Positions 50,174 to 59,758 of a stretch of DNA of 64,000 bases are shown here, piece by piece (positions within the stretch are counted from its first letter, which is position 1; the number at the start of each line of letters is the position of its first letter). Under the pieces are notes generated by a model. It had not been told where the DNA came from. It did no database searches and saw only the letters and a list, made by a program, of their open reading frames with translations. The stretch is from UBA10649 sp963755335 (GTDB lineage: Bacteria; Actinomycetota; Actinomycetes; S36-B12), in contig CAVWJW010000002.1 in assembly GCA_963755335.1 (NCBI GenBank), positions 124,001-188,000 on the forward strand, in the 5' to 3' direction. The position numbers were made by a program, and so were the translations under genes.

Positions 50174-50618
50174 TCAGCCGGCGCGCAGCACCAGCAGGTA
50201 CTGGCCGCCTCCGGGTTCGACCTTGGTCGTCACGGAGAGGTCCGGGGCGAATCGGGACAGGCGGTCGACGAGCCAGTCGGCGGCCCGATCGGCGTCCGTC
50301 CCGGGTCGGGCAGCGCGCGACGACCTCCTGGCCGCCCTTGCGGCCGAGCCGCTCCACCGTCGGCACGATCGGAGCGGGATCGACGACGAACAGGTCGCCG
50401 GACCAGGCCACGACAGGGGTGACCTTCCCCTTGCGCGTGTTGCAGGCCCGATGGGCGAGTCGTTCGTTGCCGACCGGTCCCTTCCTGCCCTTGGTCACCA
50501 GCCCGGCATCGACGCTCGGCCCCCGGTCGGCGTTGACGGAGGCGTCCGGGTCGACTGGCTCGTCGCACAGCCAGCAGCGCCAGCCGTCACGGTCGCCAAC
50601 CTCGTTCAAGTCGCTCAT
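50174..50618 (-). CDS. Small HNH-type zinc protein (one frame break)
   Basis: About 148 residues. The N-terminal HNH-like module has DGWRCWLCDEPVDPDASVN and LAHRACNTRKGK, giving a CxxC/HxxC zinc site. The middle reads VAWSGDLFVVDPAPIVPTVERLG. After the break near 50,312 it continues DADRAADWLVDRLSRFAPDLSV and GGGQYLLVLRAG. One base removed restores the frame. It could be a nuclease or a DNA/RNA-binding protein. It starts 9 bases past a strong terminator on the minus strand, so it is likely transcribed on its own. Confidence 0.6.
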
Positions 50619-50626
50619 GGCCGCAA

Positions 50627-50674
50627 CGTACGCGAGCCCGCCCGGCGCTCGGCATCGGGCGGGCTCGTCGTACG
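50627..50674 (-). terminator. Terminator hairpin after the class III aminotransferase gene
   Basis: An 18-base stem with one bulged T: CGTACG plus CGAGCCCGCCCG pairs with CGGGCGGGCTCG and CGTACG around an 11-base loop. It lies ten bases past the aminotransferase stop. Confidence 0.7.
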
Positions 50675-50683
50675 TCGGGACGG

Positions 50684-52108
50684 TCAGGCGCGGATCGCCT
50701 CGGCGAGCTGCGCGAAGTCCTCGACCAGCCGCGCCATGTCGGCATCGGTGTGCGCGAGCGACACGAGCCACTGCTCGTCGAGACCGGGCGGGGTGAGGAT
50801 GCCGCGGTTGACGCCCCACAGCCAGCTCAGCTCGGCGATCTCGAAGTCCGTGCGCTTGTAGTCGCGGTAGTTGCGCACCGGGGCGGTCGCCCAGGTGACG
50901 GCACCCTTGATGCCGAAGCCCACCGTGTGCGCCGGCAGCTCGTACTGGTCGATCACCTTGTCGAGAGCGCGCAGCGCACCTTCGTTGATCGCCTCAGCGG
51001 AGGCGAGCGCCTCCTCGGTGCACACCTCGTCGACGGCCTCGGCAGCCGCCATGACCAGCGGGTTGCCGTTGTAGGTGCCGAAGTGCGGCATGCGTCCGTC
51101 GGTGACCGCCGCCATGACCTCCTCGCGACCGCCGAAGGCGGCCAGCGGCAGCCCGCCGCCGATGCTCTTCGCGAGGGTGACGAGGTCGGGCGTGACGCCG
51201 AGGCGACGCGCCGCGCCGGCGTAGCCCGCGGTGAGGCCGGTCTTGACCTCGTCGAACACCAGCAGGACACCGGTGGCATCGCAGGCCGCGCGCACGGCAG
51301 CGAGGTAGCCCGCGTCGGGAAGGACGATGCCGATGTTCTCGAGCACGGGCTCCATGACGACCGCCGCGATCTCGTCGGCGTGGGCGTCGAGGATCTCCTG
51401 CAGGCGGTCGAGGTCGTTGTAGGGAACGACGTAGACCGTGCCGGCCTCGACCTCGAACGGCACCACCGGGGTGGGTGCCGACTCGGGGCCGGCCTCATCG
51501 ACCGACGGCTTCACGGACACCTGAAGGGCGTCGTAGCCACCGTGGTAGCCGCCCTCGATCTTGATGATGGCCTTCTTGCCGGTGAACGCGCGCGCCGTGC
51601 GCACGGCGTACATCGTCGACTCGGTGCCCGAGTTGGTGAAGCGCAGCCGGTCGAGGCCGAAGCGCGCCTGGAACTTCTCGGCGACCTCGGTGGCCGTCGG
51701 GGACGGCGTGACGAACAGGGTGCCGGTCGACTCGAGGGCCTCGATGACCTTGGCGACGACGACGGGATTGAGGTGGCCGACGAGCATCGCGCCGAAGCCC
51801 ATCGACAGGTCGAGCAGCTGCCGGTTGTCGACGTCGGTGAGCCACGCGCCCTTGGCGGAGGCGATCGAGATCGGGTACGGATCCCAGTGCTGGAAGGACG
51901 AGGTTACGCCGAGCGGAAGCGACTTGCTGGCGCGGACGTTGTGCTCGGCCGAGGCCGGCGTGCTGGCCGTGAACGTGGCCCACTCCGCCGCCAGCAGCGA
52001 CGTCACCCGGGCGCGATCCAGCGGAGTGGACGAGGCCGGCAGGTAACGCCAGGTGGCGGGGTCGTTGGGCGGGAAGGCGGCGGTCGATGAACTCGCGTCG
52101 GTCGTCAT
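50684..52108 (-). CDS. Class III aminotransferase (glutamate-1-semialdehyde aminomutase-like)
   Basis: 474-residue PLP enzyme. SLPLGVTSSFQHWDPYPISI precedes the PLP motifs: RFTNSGTESTMYAVRTARAF, GGYHGGYDALQ, VMEPVLENIGIVLPD, LVFDEVKTGLTAGYAGAA, and the PLP lysine in LVTLAKSIGGGLPLAAFGG. The layout matches the HemL-like group, but no haem genes lie nearby and the N-terminus is about 40 residues longer. It could act on another amino compound. ATG at 52,106-52,108. The 80-base upstream region is AT-richer than the surroundings. Confidence 0.85.
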   Translation of the reverse strand: MTTDASSSTAAFPPNDPATWRYLPASSTPLDRARVTSLLAAEWATFTASTPASAEHNVRASKSLPLGVTSSFQHWDPYPISIASAKGAWLTDVDNRQLLDLSMGFGAMLVGHLNPVVVAKVIEALESTGTLFVTPSPTATEVAEKFQARFGLDRLRFTNSGTESTMYAVRTARAFTGKKAIIKIEGGYHGGYDALQVSVKPSVDEAGPESAPTPVVPFEVEAGTVYVVPYNDLDRLQEILDAHADEIAAVVMEPVLENIGIVLPDAGYLAAVRAACDATGVLLVFDEVKTGLTAGYAGAARRLGVTPDLVTLAKSIGGGLPLAAFGGREEVMAAVTDGRMPHFGTYNGNPLVMAAAEAVDEVCTEEALASAEAINEGALRALDKVIDQYELPAHTVGFGIKGAVTWATAPVRNYRDYKRTDFEIAELSWLWGVNRGILTPPGLDEQWLVSLAHTDADMARLVEDFAQLAEAIRA

Positions 52109-52261
52109 GAGGCAGAACTCCAGGGTAGAAACGGCGAATTCCGTCGAGTGTAGCGGCAAATCTGCGAATTACACCCCCCTTTTCGGTAAAGATGGTAGTG
52201 AATCCGCACATCACGGCGATGCCCCGGCCAGTGCACCGTACCTCGCGGCTAGGGTCGCGAA

Positions 52262-54557
52262 ATGGGCGATCATCTGCACATCTGCCCCCTGTGCGAGGCG
52301 ACCTGCGGCTTGCGCATCACGGTCGACGAGGACCGCGTGCTCGCCGTGCGCGGCGACGATCGGGACGTGTTCAGCCACGGCTACGTGTGCCCCAAGGGCA
52401 CCGCGATCGGGGAGCTGCACGCCGATCCTGATCGGCTCCGCACCCCTCTCCTGCGCGATGCCGGCGGGGACCCTGCGGCCATGTGACTGGGACGAGGCCT
52501 TCGATGTCATCCGCCGGCGTCTGGGTGCGGTCGCCGCCGAGCATGGACCCAACGCAGTAGGCCTCTACCTGGGCAACCCGAACGTGCACAACCTGTCGAG
52601 TGCCTTCTACCTTCCCGCGTTCATCCGGGCCCTCGGCACCGTGAACCGGTTCTCGGCCAGCACCGTCGACCAGTTCCCGAAGCAGGCCGCCTCGGCCCTC
52701 ATGTTCGGCACCGGCCTCTCGGTGCTCGTCCCTGACATCGACCGAACCGACTATCTGCTGGTCCTCGGCGCCAACCCGCTGGTGTCGAACGGCTCGATGA
52801 TGACGGTCCCCGACATGCCGGGGCGACTGCGCGCCCTCCGCTCGCGCGGTGGTCGCCTCGTGGTCGTCGACCCCGTGCGCACGCGGACCGCGCGGGCGGC
52901 CGACGAGCACGTGGGCATCCGGCCCGGGTCGGACGCACTGCTGCTGGCGGCGATCGCCAACGTGCTCGTCACCGAGGGACTCACGCGCGCCGGGCCGGGC
53001 TGCGCAGCATCTGCAGCCCGGGGCACTCGAGACGATCGCCGCGGCGGTCGGCCCATTCACGCCGGACGCGGTGTCGACGGTCACCGAGGTATCGGCCGAC
53101 GTCATTGCCCGACTGGCACGCGAGCTGGCGGCGGCGCCGCACGCCGCGGTCTACGGACGCATGGGAACGACCACGACCGGACTGTCCACGTCACCCGACT
53201 CCTCCCTGCACCTGGGCACCGTCGCGTCGTGGCTGATCGACGTCGTGAACCTGCTGATCGGGGCGGTCGACGAGCCGGGCGGCGTGATGTGGGCCCTCCC
53301 TGCGGCGGGCGGGCCGACGACCGAGGGCACGCCCGGAACCGGCCGTGGCGCCCTCATCCCCGGCCGCAAGCGCACCCGTGTCCGCGGGCTGCCGAGCATC
53401 TTCGGAGAGTTTCCCGCCGCGGCCCTCGCGGAGGAGATCGACACGGCAACCAGGCGAGGGCACGCCGATCCGGGCCCTGTTCGTGATCGCCGGCAACCCA
53501 GTCGTCTCGACACCTGACGGCCGTCGGCTGGAGCGCGCGTTCGCCGACCTCGACCTGCTGGTGAGCATCGACCCCTACCTCACGGAGACATCGCGGCACG
53601 CGGACGTCGTGCTTCCGGTCCCGTCACCGCTGGCCCGCACCCACCTGGACATCGCGTTCGGCAGCCTTGCCGTCCGCAACACCGCGCGCTTCTCCCCACC
53701 GGTGTTCGACCGCGAGCCCGGGGAGCTCGACGAGTCCGACATCCTCCTGCGGCTGACCACGCATCGCCTTCGCGATCGCCTCGGGCGGACCCGAGCCGAG
53801 CACCGACGACGTCGACGACCTGATCGCCCTCACCGTCGCGCAGCAGGCGTGCACCGACGAGGCGTCCCGAGGCCACGGCCGCGAGGTCGCCGACGTCCTG
53901 GCCGCGGTGGCACCGCGTCGCGGGATCGAGCGACTGCTCGACCTCCGCATCCGCTCAGGTCCGTATGGCGACGGCTTCGGCGCATTCCCCGACGGCCTCA
54001 CCCTGCAGCGCGTGATGGATGCCCCCAGCGGCATCGACCTCGGACCCCTTCAACCACGACTGCCGGAGGTGCTGCGGACCCCGTCTGGGCGCATCGAGCT
54101 CGCACCGGAGGTCCTGCTGAACGCGCTCCAGTCCGTCGAGGTCCTGCTGGCCACCCCGCCGCCCGTGCCGCCCCTCGTCCTCGTCGGCCGCCGCCAGTTG
54201 CGCAGCAACAACTCCTGGCTGCACAACACGCCGACGCTCGCCGGCGGCTCGAACCAGTGCACGCTGCTCATGCATCCAACGGACGCGTCGCGCGTAGGGC
54301 TCGTCGACGGGCAGAGCGCGCGCGTGGCCACGTCGACGGGCACGACGGTCGTTCCCGTGCGCATCACCGACGACGTGCGTCCGGGAGTGGTGTGCATGCC
54401 GCACGGCTGGGGCCACACCGACACCGACACCTGGGGCGCGACCGCGCATGGCAACCCGGGAGCCAACGTCAACGCGATCGTCAGCTCAGCAGTCCTCGAC
54501 CCGCTCGGTGGCACGTCAGCGTTGGCCGGGATGGCCGTGGACGTGTCGCCGGCCTGA
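52262..54557 (+). CDS. Molybdopterin-dependent oxidoreductase (four frame breaks)
   Basis: About 764 residues after repair; formate-dehydrogenase/nitrate-reductase-type bis-MGD enzyme. The N-terminal CPLCEATCGL...GYVCPKG holds a [4Fe-4S] cluster. The Mo-bis-MGD domain has YLGNPNVHNLSSAFY, LVLGANPLVSNGS, VVVDPVRTRTARAADEH and ALFVIAGNPVVSTPDGRR. The C-terminal molydop-binding domain has LVLVGRRQLRSNNSWLHN and MPHGWGHTDTDTWGA. Breaks near 52,465, 52,993, 53,450 and 53,770 each need one base removed. Substrate is unknown, and there are no electron-transfer or MoCo-synthesis partners nearby. Confidence 0.8.
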
Positions 54558-54560
54558 ACC

Positions 54561-55130
54561 TCAGGGGCGACGGCCGGACAGGTCAAGCACGCGGTGCTGC
54601 AGTTCGGCATCGGCAGCAAGATCGGGGCTGGGGCCGCTGCCGAACATGCCGGACGCCGCCATCATGCCGGCCATCGGCTCCAGCACCTCGAGCAGAACGG
54701 TCAGCACCTCAGGGTCGATCCGGTCGTCGACGCCGACGGCGCGCGCGAGGTCCCACCCATGAAGCGCGTACTCGGTGAGCCGGAAGCCGAGCAGCTGACG
54801 ACCCGGCATGTCCATCGCGGGGTGGTGGACGATCTGGTCGAGGGCACCGGGCACGGCAAACGCAGCCGCCTGCTCGGCGCGGCTCGTGTCGAACGCGCTG
54901 ACGACGTCATCGTCGTCCGCGGACCTCGCGAACTGTGCGAGTGCGTCCTCCCGGCTCCCACCCTCCAGGATCGCGACCGCCATGCGGTTGCCGCCGATGA
55001 CATGGTCGACCAGGGCGCGCACCGACCGACCCTCGTTCCCGGTCGGGGCATCCCACTGGTCGTCGTCGATCTGGACGAGGATGGCGGAGAAGCCCTGTGC
55101 AGCACGGTCGAGGACGTCGAGTTGGGTCAT
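54561..55130 (-). CDS. TIGR03086 / maleylpyruvate isomerase-like metal-binding protein
   Basis: 189 residues of the DinB/mycothiol-dependent isomerase fold. Key segments are LVDHVIGGNRMAVAILEGG with the first metal His, GALDQIVHHPAMDMPGRQLLGF, and FRLTEYALHGWDLARAVG with the conserved HxWD near residue 139, then LLEVLEPMAGMMAASGMFG. Many actinobacteria have several of these, some mycothiol-dependent. The presence of mshB fits, but the reaction is not defined. TAGGGT lies six bases before its ATG. It converges on the molybdopterin gene. Confidence 0.8.
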   Translation of the reverse strand: MTQLDVLDRAAQGFSAILVQIDDDQWDAPTGNEGRSVRALVDHVIGGNRMAVAILEGGSREDALAQFARSADDDDVVSAFDTSRAEQAAAFAVPGALDQIVHHPAMDMPGRQLLGFRLTEYALHGWDLARAVGVDDRIDPEVLTVLLEVLEPMAGMMAASGMFGSGPSPDLAADAELQHRVLDLSGRRP

Positions 55131-55136
55131 GGCGTG

Positions 55137-55142
55137 ACCCTA
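55137..55142 (-). promoter_or_regulatory. Putative -10 box of the TIGR03086 gene (leaderless)
   Basis: TAGGGT on the minus strand, six bases before ATG at 55,130. Confidence 0.45.
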
Positions 55143-55190
55143 GACCCGGCAGGTGACACACTTCCCCGGCAGGCGACTGAAGGGGCACCG

Positions 55191-56639
55191 ATGCTGCGAC
55201 AGGCGACGCGGATGGCCGCGGCCGGCGTCCTCGTCCTCGGATCCGCGGTGCTGGCCGCCCCGTCGGCGTCGGCGCAGACCGACGTCACGGTCATGACCCG
55301 CAACCTCTACCTCGGTGCTGACGTCACCCTCGCGCTCGACCGACTGCCCGACCTGCCCGCGGCCGCGCAGTTCATGTGGGATCAGGTCACGGCAACCGAC
55401 TTCGCTGCACGAGCCCCTGCCCTCGCCGCCGACCTCGCGGCAACCCACCCCGACGTGATCGGCATCCAGGAGGCCACGACGTGGTCCTGCCGGCATGGGC
55501 TGTTCTCCAGCACGATCACGGTCTACGACTTCACCCAGGAGTTCCTCGACGCCACGACCCAGGCCGGGGTGCCCTATGTGCTGGCGAGCGCGCACGGCGC
55601 AACGGCGTCGAACCCCGGCTACCGCATCGGGCCAGTCCCGTTCCTAACGCGCATCCATGATCCGGCCACCTTCCAGCCCTTGTTCGGCTCGGACGATGCC
55701 GACTGCGGATTCGTCATCGCCGACGCCCTCGCCGTCCGCGCGGACCTCGCCGGGCAGGTCCTCGCCGCGGGCACCCACGACTACCGGGCAAGAGCAGCCG
55801 TCGTACCGGTCCTGTTCACCATTCCCCGGGGCTACGCGTGGGCCGACATCAGGATCGACGGGAGCACGGTGCGCTTCGTCACCACGCACCTGGAGTCGCA
55901 ATGGAGGCCCGGGCAGGTGCCGACGTCGGCACGCCAGGCGCAGGAGCTCGCCGACGGACTCGCCGACACGGCGATGCCCCTGGTCGTCATGGGTGACTTC
56001 AACAGCGACCCGCGCGACCCGCGGCCGGCGGAGGCGAATCCGGGCGACCAGCCCGAGGTCGGCGGAGCATGCCCGCAGCAGACGGGGTCGGATCCGACGT
56101 GCAGTGCGTACTGGTCGATGGTCGATCGCGGGTTCGTCGACGTCGGCCCCGATCCCCTGGACCCCGCGAACTACACGTGGGGTGCCAGTGCTCTGCTCGC
56201 CGGCCCGGATCTCGATCGGCTGCCGGACGCTCTTGCCCTGGGCAACCCGTACGGCTTCACCGACCGGCTCGACTACGTGTTCGTCGACAACGGCATCACT
56301 GTCAACGCCGCCGGACTCGTCGGCGCGACGTGGCCGGCGGCCGACGACACCTGGAACTGCACGACACCAGCGCAGGTGGCGAACACGCAGGTGGCCGCCG
56401 CCGAGATGGACCTTCCCGTGCCAGGCACCGGAGTGTGCCTGCCCACCGACCACGCCGGCGTGGTCGCGTCCCTGCACATCCCCGACTCGACCGTCCTCGA
56501 TCCGGCCCCGCTGTCGTCGGTGCGCTTCCCCGGGCTGCTCTGGGTACCGGTACTGGCCCTTTCTTTGCTGTGGCTTGCTGCAGCGGTCTGCCTGGCGGTC
56601 GGCCTGCGCCGTTCATCGGCCGCTCGCCAGGGGAGATGA
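55191..56639 (+). CDS. Secreted endonuclease/exonuclease/phosphatase-family protein with C-terminal membrane anchor
   Basis: 482 residues. The signal peptide ends AAPSASA (about residue 28). The EEP domain follows with VTVMTRNLYLGADVTLALDR, HPDVIGIQEATTW (metal Glu), VRFVTTHLESQWRPGQ, PLVVMGDFNSDPRD and the C-terminal LPTDHAGVVASLHI (catalytic Asp-His). A single membrane segment (LLWVPVLALSLLWLAAAVCLAV) and RRSSAARQGR end the protein, anchoring it outside the cell. It is likely an extracellular DNase or phosphodiesterase. Confidence 0.85.
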   Translation: MLRQATRMAAAGVLVLGSAVLAAPSASAQTDVTVMTRNLYLGADVTLALDRLPDLPAAAQFMWDQVTATDFAARAPALAADLAATHPDVIGIQEATTWSCRHGLFSSTITVYDFTQEFLDATTQAGVPYVLASAHGATASNPGYRIGPVPFLTRIHDPATFQPLFGSDDADCGFVIADALAVRADLAGQVLAAGTHDYRARAAVVPVLFTIPRGYAWADIRIDGSTVRFVTTHLESQWRPGQVPTSARQAQELADGLADTAMPLVVMGDFNSDPRDPRPAEANPGDQPEVGGACPQQTGSDPTCSAYWSMVDRGFVDVGPDPLDPANYTWGASALLAGPDLDRLPDALALGNPYGFTDRLDYVFVDNGITVNAAGLVGATWPAADDTWNCTTPAQVANTQVAAAEMDLPVPGTGVCLPTDHAGVVASLHIPDSTVLDPAPLSSVRFPGLLWVPVLALSLLWLAAAVCLAVGLRRSSAARQGR

Positions 56640-56646
56640 TCAGGCC

Positions 56647-57135
56647 GTGCCGGACATCACCCTCGCGCCCTTCAGCGTCGACGACGCGCGCGCTGTCCTC
56701 GCCGGCCAGCGAGTAGCCGCCTGGGCCATCGGCTATCCGACCGCCGGCGACCTTGAGGTGGCCACGCGGATCACGGAGGGATCGATGCACCCGGTCGACG
56801 CGGACTTCCTCTGGGGACCCTGGGCGGTGTGGAGCGGTGACACCGTGATCGGCGGTGCCGGGTTCCACGCCGCGCCCGACGACACCGGAGCCGTCGAGAT
56901 CGGCTACGGCATCGCCGAGGAGTGGCGAGGGCGCGGCGTCGGAACCGGCGCCGTGCTGGAGCTTCTGCGACGGGCGCGCGACCACGGGGCCGCGCGCGTC
57001 GTGGCCGGCACCGACCAGGACAACGCCGCCAGTCAGCGGGTGCTCGAGAAGGCAGGGTTCACGTGCACCGGATTCGTCGAGGCGGAGAACGAGGTCCGGT
57101 GGGCCATCGAGTTCTCCGCAGAGGAGCACGCATGA
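56647..57135 (+). CDS. GNAT N-acetyltransferase
   Basis: 162 residues. GTG at 56,647 begins VPDITLAPFSVDDARAVLA. The acetyl-CoA site is EIGYGIAEEWRGRGVGTGAVLELLRRARDHG, followed by VVAGTDQDNAASQRVLEKAGFTCTGFVE (motif B). It resembles RimJ/RimL-type enzymes, and its substrate is unknown. It starts seven bases after the EEP stop and overlaps the SDR start in ATGA, so the three genes are probably co-transcribed. Confidence 0.85.
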   Translation: MPDITLAPFSVDDARAVLAGQRVAAWAIGYPTAGDLEVATRITEGSMHPVDADFLWGPWAVWSGDTVIGGAGFHAAPDDTGAVEIGYGIAEEWRGRGVGTGAVLELLRRARDHGAARVVAGTDQDNAASQRVLEKAGFTCTGFVEAENEVRWAIEFSAEEHA

Positions 57136-57890
57136 CCACTTCATCCCGGGCCGTCCTCGTCACCGGAGCGTCCCGCGGGATCGGTGCGGCAATCGCCCGC
57201 GCCTTCGCCGGCAATGGGGATCACGTCGCCGTGCACTACGCGTCTGGCCGACAGGCCGCTGAGGACACTCAGGCCAGCCTGGCCGGCACCGGGCACGTCA
57301 TCGTGCAGGCAGACCTGCGCGATCCTGAGGCTGTGCGTGCCATGGTCGATAGGGCAGCGAGCACGCTGGGCCGCATCGACGTCCTCGTCAACAACGCGGG
57401 CATCTTCGTCTCGCATCCGATCGAGTCCGTCGACTACGACGAGTGGCAGCGAGCGTGGCGCGACACGATTGACGTCAACCTCATCGGCGCCGCGAACGTA
57501 ACCTGGTGCGCCCTTCAGCACATGCCTCGGCACGCGTCGTCCCGGATCATCAACGTCGGCTCACGGGGGGCCTTCCGGGGTGAGCCGAGGAACCCGTCGT
57601 ACGGGGCGAGCAAGGCGGGCATCGCGGCGTTCGGGCAGTCGATCGCGAAGTCCCTCGGCCACGAGGGGATCGCCGTCACGACGATCGCCCCCGGCTTCGT
57701 CGACACGGACATGGCGGCCGCCTCGCTGGCCGGACCACGTGGCGACGAGATCCGGGCTCAGAGCCCGTTCAATCGCGTTCCGACCGCCGACGAGGTGGCG
57801 TCGGCCGTGGTCTTCCTTGCATCAGCGGAAGCCGAATGGGCCAGCGGCTCGGTCCTGGACTTCAATGGTGCCAGCTACTTTCGGCTCTAG
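57132..57890 (+). CDS. Short-chain dehydrogenase/reductase (SDR)
   Basis: 252-residue classical SDR. The NAD(P)-binding motif is VLVTGASRGIGAAIARAF at residues 8-25, NNAG is in VLVNNAGIFVSHP, the catalytic Ser is in RIINVGSRGAF, and YGASKAG holds Tyr and Lys near 155-160. It ends FNGASYFRL, with VFLASAEAEWASGSVLDF before it. The substrate cannot be inferred. ATG overlaps the acetyltransferase stop. Confidence 0.9.
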   Translation: MTTSSRAVLVTGASRGIGAAIARAFAGNGDHVAVHYASGRQAAEDTQASLAGTGHVIVQADLRDPEAVRAMVDRAASTLGRIDVLVNNAGIFVSHPIESVDYDEWQRAWRDTIDVNLIGAANVTWCALQHMPRHASSRIINVGSRGAFRGEPRNPSYGASKAGIAAFGQSIAKSLGHEGIAVTTIAPGFVDTDMAAASLAGPRGDEIRAQSPFNRVPTADEVASAVVFLASAEAEWASGSVLDFNGASYFRL

Positions 57891-57908
57891 GCGGTCAGCT
57901 CTCGGCGG

Positions 57909-58757
57909 TCAGTGGCTGGTCGCCCGCGTGTATCGCCGGACGGCGAGGGTCGCGAACACCGCGATCAGCACCGTGCACGAGAGCAGCGTGTAGAGCTCGG
58001 AGTGATGCAGCGGCCAGTAGTCGGGCTGGATTCCCGTCGGGTTCCCGAACAGCTCGCGACACGAGAGAACCAGCGCCGAGATTGGATTCCACGCCGCGAA
58101 GGTCTGGAGCACCCCCGGCAGTGAGTTGATCGGGACGAAGCAGTTCGACAGGAACGTCAGCGGGAACAGCCAGATCAGCCCTGCCGTATTGGCCGTCTCG
58201 GGGTTGGGCATGTACAGGCCCACCCATGCGCCGATCCACGCCACGGTGTACGCGAACAGCAGGAGCAGTGCGTACGCCCACAGCGCGTTGAGCAGTCCGT
58301 TGTTGATCCGCCAGCCGACGAGGTAGCCGGTGACGCTGAGCACCACCAGGACGAGGATCTGCCGGGTAGCGTCGGCGAAGGTGCGACCCAGAAGCACGGC
58401 GGGCGGCGACATCGGCAGTGCGCGGAAGCGGTCGATGATGCCCTTGTGAAGGTCCTCGGCCAGGCCGACGGTGCTCGACGCGGCGGCAAACGCCACCGTC
58501 TGGCCGAAGATGCCGGGCATGAGGTACTGCCGATACGCGTCGGCGCCGGCATCACCCGGGATCGGGATGGCGCCCCCGAACACGTAGGCGAACAGGAGCA
58601 CGAAGATCACCGGCTGGACCAGCGAGAAGAACAGCAGCTCGGGCACCCGGATGGTCTGGATCAGGTTTCGGCGGGCGACGATGAACCCGTCGTTCAGGGT
58701 CCAGCCCCACAAGGGTCGGGTGCGCATCTGCGGCTTGCTGTAGGCGAGGGTGCTCAT
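57909..58757 (-). CDS. ABC-2 type exporter permease (DrrB-like)
   Basis: 282 residues with six hydrophobic segments, beginning LFFSLVQPVIFVLLFAYVFGG, then QYLMPGIFGQTVAFAAASSTVGLAEDLHKGIIDRFRALPMSP (the DrrB/NodJ coupling helix), ILVLVVLSVTGYLVG and LIWLFPLTFLSNCFVP near the end. It partners the DrrA-type ATPase whose stop overlaps its start (ATGA). DrrAB-type pumps export drugs or lipids, and no biosynthetic cluster lies nearby to suggest the substrate. Confidence 0.9.
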   Translation of the reverse strand: MSTLAYSKPQMRTRPLWGWTLNDGFIVARRNLIQTIRVPELLFFSLVQPVIFVLLFAYVFGGAIPIPGDAGADAYRQYLMPGIFGQTVAFAAASSTVGLAEDLHKGIIDRFRALPMSPPAVLLGRTFADATRQILVLVVLSVTGYLVGWRINNGLLNALWAYALLLLFAYTVAWIGAWVGLYMPNPETANTAGLIWLFPLTFLSNCFVPINSLPGVLQTFAAWNPISALVLSCRELFGNPTGIQPDYWPLHHSELYTLLSCTVLIAVFATLAVRRYTRATSH

Positions 58758-59749
58758 GACGCCTTCTCCTTGCGTCCGCGACCGCGGGACTTCGGGGCAA
58801 CGGACTCGTCCTCCGCGACGTGACCGGTGAGGGACAAGAACACGTCGTCGAGGGTGGGGCGCCGCAGGACGATGTCGGACACCTCGATCCCCTCGGTGTC
58901 GAGGGCGCGGACGGCATCGACGAGCACCGTCGATCCGCCCGCCACCGGCATGAGGATCCGCGCTTCGTCGACGATCGCATCACTGGTGCCGATCGGCCGG
59001 AGCAGCTCGACGGCCCGACCGACCCGCGAGGCGTCGGTGACGGCGATCTCGATGCGGTCGCCGCCGATCTGGTCCTTGAGGACGTCCGCGGTGCCGTGCG
59101 CGATGACGCGACCGTGATCGATCACGACGATGTCCTGGGCGAGCTGGTCGGCCTCCTCGAGGTACTGGGTGGTCAGGAGCACCGTGGTGCCCTCGTCGAC
59201 CAGCGCCTGGATCACCCCCCACATCCCCAGCCGCGACCTGGGGTCGAGCCCTGTGGTGGGCTCGTCGAGGAAGAGGATCGACGGCTTGGCGATGAGGCTG
59301 GCCGCCAGGTCGAGCCGGCGGCGCATGCCCCCGGAGTAGGTGCGGGCCGGCCGATCGGCCGCCTCGGTGAGGTCGAACCACTCGAGCAGTTCGATGCTCC
59401 GCGCGCGCACGTACTTGGGCGACAGGTGGTACAGCTCGCCGAACATCCGCATGTTCTCGCGTCCGGTGAGGTACTCGTCGACCGCGGCGTACTGCCCGGT
59501 GAGGCCGATCGCGTGCCGCACGGCATCAGGTTCCTTGACGACGTCGTGCCCGGCGACGAAGGCGACGCCGGCGGTCGGCTTCAGCAGCGTGGAGAGGATG
59601 CGGACCGTGGTCGTCTTGCCCGCCCCGTTCGGCCCCAGCAGGCCGACGACCTGCCCTCGCTCGACGACGAGGTCGATGCCGTCGAGCGCCTTGACGTCTC
59701 CGAAATGCTTGGCCAGACCCTCGGTGTGAACTGCGGAATCCCTGCTCAT
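58754..59749 (-). CDS. ABC exporter ATP-binding protein (DrrA-like)
   Basis: 331 residues. Walker A is VVGLLGPNGAGKTTTVRILS, the signature TYSGGMRRRLDLAASL, Walker B ILFLDEPTTGLDPRS and the switch region LLTTQYLEEADQL. The daunorubicin-resistance-type C-terminal domain (RIEIAVTDASRVGRAVELL) and DDVFLSLTGH complete it. A Lys/Arg tail ends the protein. It is intact and translationally coupled to the permease. Ten bases separate it from the end of the reductase gene upstream. Confidence 0.92.
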   Translation of the reverse strand: MSRDSAVHTEGLAKHFGDVKALDGIDLVVERGQVVGLLGPNGAGKTTTVRILSTLLKPTAGVAFVAGHDVVKEPDAVRHAIGLTGQYAAVDEYLTGRENMRMFGELYHLSPKYVRARSIELLEWFDLTEAADRPARTYSGGMRRRLDLAASLIAKPSILFLDEPTTGLDPRSRLGMWGVIQALVDEGTTVLLTTQYLEEADQLAQDIVVIDHGRVIAHGTADVLKDQIGGDRIEIAVTDASRVGRAVELLRPIGTSDAIVDEARILMPVAGGSTVLVDAVRALDTEGIEVSDIVLRRPTLDDVFLSLTGHVAEDESVAPKSRGRGRKEKAS

Positions 59750-59758
59750 CCCTGCACC

